Source of the DNA: a virus
Length of the DNA stretch: 34,258 nucleotides
Reading direction: 5' to 3' (one strand)
IMG/VR virus record: IMGVR_UViG_3300031730_000196
Coordinates: 1-34,258 of that record
Below, in pieces: positions 32,286 through 34,258 of this stretch. How positions within the stretch are numbered: the stretch's first letter is position 1; every line of letters starts with the position of its first letter. A program made the translations under genes and the position numbers. The notes below the pieces were generated by a model. It made no database searches. It worked only from the letters and a program-made list of their open reading frames with translations, and was not told the origin of the DNA.

Positions 32286-33194
32286 GTGAACGTCTACCCA
32301 CCAGATTCCTCCACGCCTTTGCGTGGCGACCTGATCATGCGGCTGGTGCTGCGCACGGACCTTACGCCGGTTCCGGCCACTGTCGAGCTGACCGTACGCC
32401 AAACCGAGGAGACTCAAGCGCTGTTGACCGAGGGCGCCGTGATCCGAGTTGGATCGGAACAGGTGGCGTTCACACTGGTCAAGGTCCAGCACGCTGACGA
32501 TTCGGGCCGGGCCGGTGGCGCTCATGTGCAGGGGGATCGCCTGCTCAGCTCGATTTCTGCAACGGGGCTGCTGGCGTCCTGTGAACCCATGGCCCGACCG
32601 CTCGGGCGAGCCGTGATCCGTGAGCGAACGACGCTGGGTGCCATCTATCGCGCGTGTGGGGCGCAGGCGCGCATCGACGGAGATTTCACGGCGCCTCTGT
32701 TCTCTGCGTTCGTGGGCATGACACCGTCGTTCGAGGTCGCTAAGGTTCTGCAGGAGGAGGCCGGCGCGTTAGTCTATGACGCTGGCCGGATAGGGTTTCG
32801 AAGGCTCGCCGAGCTGCGCAACGCTAGGGCGACCCAGTTCGTCCGCGGTGACGCCGCCGAGCGCTTGGCCAGTACCTTCCTCGAACGCCAATCCATCCCC
32901 TTCGGTGTCAGCACGGCGCCAAGCAACGCTTTCGTGATCGGCCGGCGGGGCGTCGCAAGGCGCGCGCTCTACCGCCCCCGCGCCGATGCGCGCCTGCTGA
33001 ACAACCTGGGAACGACGTTGGTGATGTCCAGAAAGCTGCGCAACGCGCTGTCGCCCGACATCAACGCGGGTGCTCGCATCGATGTCGATGGCGAGCCCTA
33101 CATCGTCATCACCGCGGCCCATGTGCTGGCATGGGAGCAGCCGGGTCGCCAGGAGACCTATTCGCTGTACTGGCTGGGCGAGGTGAGTGCATGA
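32286..33194 (+). CDS. Putative baseplate hub protein
   Basis: A 302-residue protein starting at GTG 32286, with the layout of gp27/gpD-type hub proteins that join the tail tube to the spike. An N-terminal beta-barrel (DLIMRLVLRTDLTPVPATVELTVR) is followed by a mixed middle with RERTTLGAIYRACG and TPSFEVAKVLQEEAGALVYDAGRIGFRRLAEL. A second barrel ends NAGARIDVDGEPYIVITAAHVLAWEQPG...TYSLYWLGEV. The stop overlaps the next start by ATGA, so translation is coupled to the gpV-like spike gene, as expected for hub-spike pairs. Confidence 0.7.
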   Translation: MNVYPPDSSTPLRGDLIMRLVLRTDLTPVPATVELTVRQTEETQALLTEGAVIRVGSEQVAFTLVKVQHADDSGRAGGAHVQGDRLLSSISATGLLASCEPMARPLGRAVIRERTTLGAIYRACGAQARIDGDFTAPLFSAFVGMTPSFEVAKVLQEEAGALVYDAGRIGFRRLAELRNARATQFVRGDAAERLASTFLERQSIPFGVSTAPSNAFVIGRRGVARRALYRPRADARLLNNLGTTLVMSRKLRNALSPDINAGARIDVDGEPYIVITAAHVLAWEQPGRQETYSLYWLGEVSA

Positions 33195-33745
33195 ACATGT
33201 TGCCCAGCCTCTGGCCCGGGGAGGTGGTCAGCTATGACCCCGCCGCGCGCGCATGCCGCGTCCGAATCGAAGGGATCACGGACGGCAGCGACACCCTTCC
33301 TGAGGCTGTGTTCAACAACGCCCTTGGGGACAACGCGGCGACGACCGAGATTCGCATCCTTCCTGGCGACCCGGTGTGGCTCATGTTCGAAGGGGGTGAC
33401 CCGAGGTTTCCGATCATCATGGGCTACCGCACGCCGCGGACGGCCAACACCAGCGGCTGGCGGCGCTGGCAGCACGCCAACGTGCAGCTGATCGCCGAGG
33501 ACACGATGCTGCTGACGGTCGGTGGCACGCAAGTCTCGATCACCGAAGGCCTCGTGGCGATCACAGGCGCCGACGTCACGATGGACCAGAACCTGACCGT
33601 CAGCGGAAGCATCGTGTCCCAAGCCGATATCACCGCCGCCGGCAACGTTGCCGATGCGGGCGGGGCCAAGACGATGTCCGGAATGCGCGATGTCTTCAAC
33701 GCTCACCGGCACCCCGGCACGGATGGACCTACGACTCAAATGTGA
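33191..33745 (+). CDS. Baseplate spike protein, gpV-like
   Basis: A 184-residue protein starting at ATG 33191, overlapping the hub stop by ATGA. It has the gpV/gp5-type OB domain near the N-terminus (GEVVSYDPAARACRVRIEGI...NNALGDNAATTEIRILPGDPVWLMFEGGDPRFPIIMGYR) and then a repetitive beta-prism (VQLIAEDTMLLTVGGTQVSIT, VTMDQNLTVSGSIVSQADIT). It ends in a tip, FNAHRHPGTDGPTTQM, with the H-x-H that binds an iron in P2 gpV. This is the membrane-piercing tip of a contractile tail. Confidence 0.85.
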   Translation: MNMLPSLWPGEVVSYDPAARACRVRIEGITDGSDTLPEAVFNNALGDNAATTEIRILPGDPVWLMFEGGDPRFPIIMGYRTPRTANTSGWRRWQHANVQLIAEDTMLLTVGGTQVSITEGLVAITGADVTMDQNLTVSGSIVSQADITAAGNVADAGGAKTMSGMRDVFNAHRHPGTDGPTTQM

Positions 33746-33760
33746 GCCAAGACGACCACC

Positions 33761-34258
33761 ATGAAATCCATCCTCTTTGATTTTGAGAAAGCCAAGGACA
33801 AAGCCTTGGTGACGGCAAGCCGGTTGTTTCAGAAGGCGGGCGTGCAGGTCGTCAGCACCGACGTGGCGCAGACGCTGTCCAAGCGAGCCGGGGTTGCGTT
33901 TCGCTCGATCGCTTTCACGTTCGCCGATGGTCAGGTCGTGGTGCTGAACGTCAAGACGACCGGTGATGTCTTCGAGGTAAAGGTCAACGGCTCAACCGTT
34001 CCTCTTAGGCATCAGGACGATCACGGCGAGGCCATCGCCGAAATCGCCGGTTGGCTTGAACGCAAGCGTGCGGCGTTTCTACGAGCGCTGGCCAAGGCTA
34101 ACGTTCCAGTTCCGGTCGGTATTCGCGTATCGGCTGCGAACACGCTGACTGCCAAGATGGCCAGACGCGACGGATTGCTGGAGGCAGTCAGTCTGGCTCG
34201 CGATGAACTCCATCGACTGAACAACCGCCAGAAGGCTGCCGCGGCTCGGCATGGTTGA
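33761..34258 (+). CDS. Defence-against-restriction A (DarA) N-terminal domain protein
   Basis: A 165-residue protein starting at ATG 33761; the TGA is the last codon of the window. Residues about 45-100 match the DarA N-terminal domain: VAFRSIAFTFADGQVVVLNVKTTGDVFEVKVNGSTVPL and then a helix, GEAIAEIAGWLERKRAAFLRALA. The C-terminus is helical (KMARRDGLLEAVSLARDELHRL). The same kind of domain is seen in the polyvalent protein at 4775-8323 and belongs functionally with DarB. In P1, Dar proteins are internal head proteins that protect injected DNA from type I restriction. It follows the spike gene in the same operon, which ties anti-restriction to virion assembly. Confidence 0.75.
   Translation: MKSILFDFEKAKDKALVTASRLFQKAGVQVVSTDVAQTLSKRAGVAFRSIAFTFADGQVVVLNVKTTGDVFEVKVNGSTVPLRHQDDHGEAIAEIAGWLERKRAAFLRALAKANVPVPVGIRVSAANTLTAKMARRDGLLEAVSLARDELHRLNNRQKAAAARHG

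Noticed and set aside
1-34258. CRISPR arrays, tRNA, rRNA, insertion sequences or integrase
   Set aside because: No regularly spaced direct repeats, tRNA-like cloverleaf ends, transposase or recombinase motifs were seen by eye; short tRNAs could be missed without a covariance search.

Overview
The window is GC-rich DNA with strong G/C preference at third codon positions. It is most easily read as part of a large contractile-tailed (myovirus-type) prophage or phage-plasmid in a betaproteobacterium, probably Burkholderiales. This host assignment is an inference from composition and gene content, since no rRNA or other taxonomic marker is present. Phage genes run on the plus strand. They encode a fibre/collar tip (1-435), a LysM-like baseplate protein, a SWIM-finger protein and an unknown protein (to 2386), a 1182-residue polyvalent protein (4775-8323), two adhesin/fibre proteins (10478-13778), a 2193-residue DarB-type methylase-helicase (16398-22979), a portal-like protein, a tube-like protein and a tape-measure-like protein with a muralytic-type domain (25091-29431), and then tail tube, unknown, hub, gpV-type spike and a DarA-domain protein (31359-34258). 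I see no terminase, major capsid protein, integrase or replication gene, so the element must continue outside the window or be incomplete.

The phage blocks are repeatedly separated by genes that do not look like virion genes. Between 2.5 and 4.7 kb are small, lower-GC genes: a YkgJ-like cysteine-rich protein, a DUF1851/Tdi1-type immunity-like protein and a DUF2199 protein. A GTTAAAC integron-type junction lies just before the last one. At 8.6-10.2 kb there is a minus-strand sensor histidine kinase with a degenerate receiver. At 14-16.1 kb there are a small gene and its truncated paralogue, a frameshifted gene and a stand-alone response regulator. At 23.8-24.9 kb there are a PilZ protein and two small membrane proteins. 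At 29.4-31.1 kb there is mainly minus-strand cargo: a PsiF-repeat protein, a small conserved partner and a gene whose start sits directly beside a perfect CTGT-N8-ACAG LexA box.

The phage genes would build the tail/baseplate and inject DNA together with anti-restriction (Dar-type) polyvalent proteins. The cargo suggests that the element also carries host-signalling functions (two-component phosphorelay, c-di-GMP binding by PilZ, SOS control). A short element of the type TCGG(G/A)A...TTCCCC occurs upstream of the polyvalent gene, darB and the portal gene, with a weaker copy before the tail-tube gene. It may be a shared promoter or operator.

Several genes look damaged: a 7-bp duplication frameshift at about 14940, a probable G-run indel at 23590-23594, a coding-frame switch at about 30190, and the truncated paralogue at 14135-14302. 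I saw no rRNA, tRNA, CRISPR array or insertion sequence.
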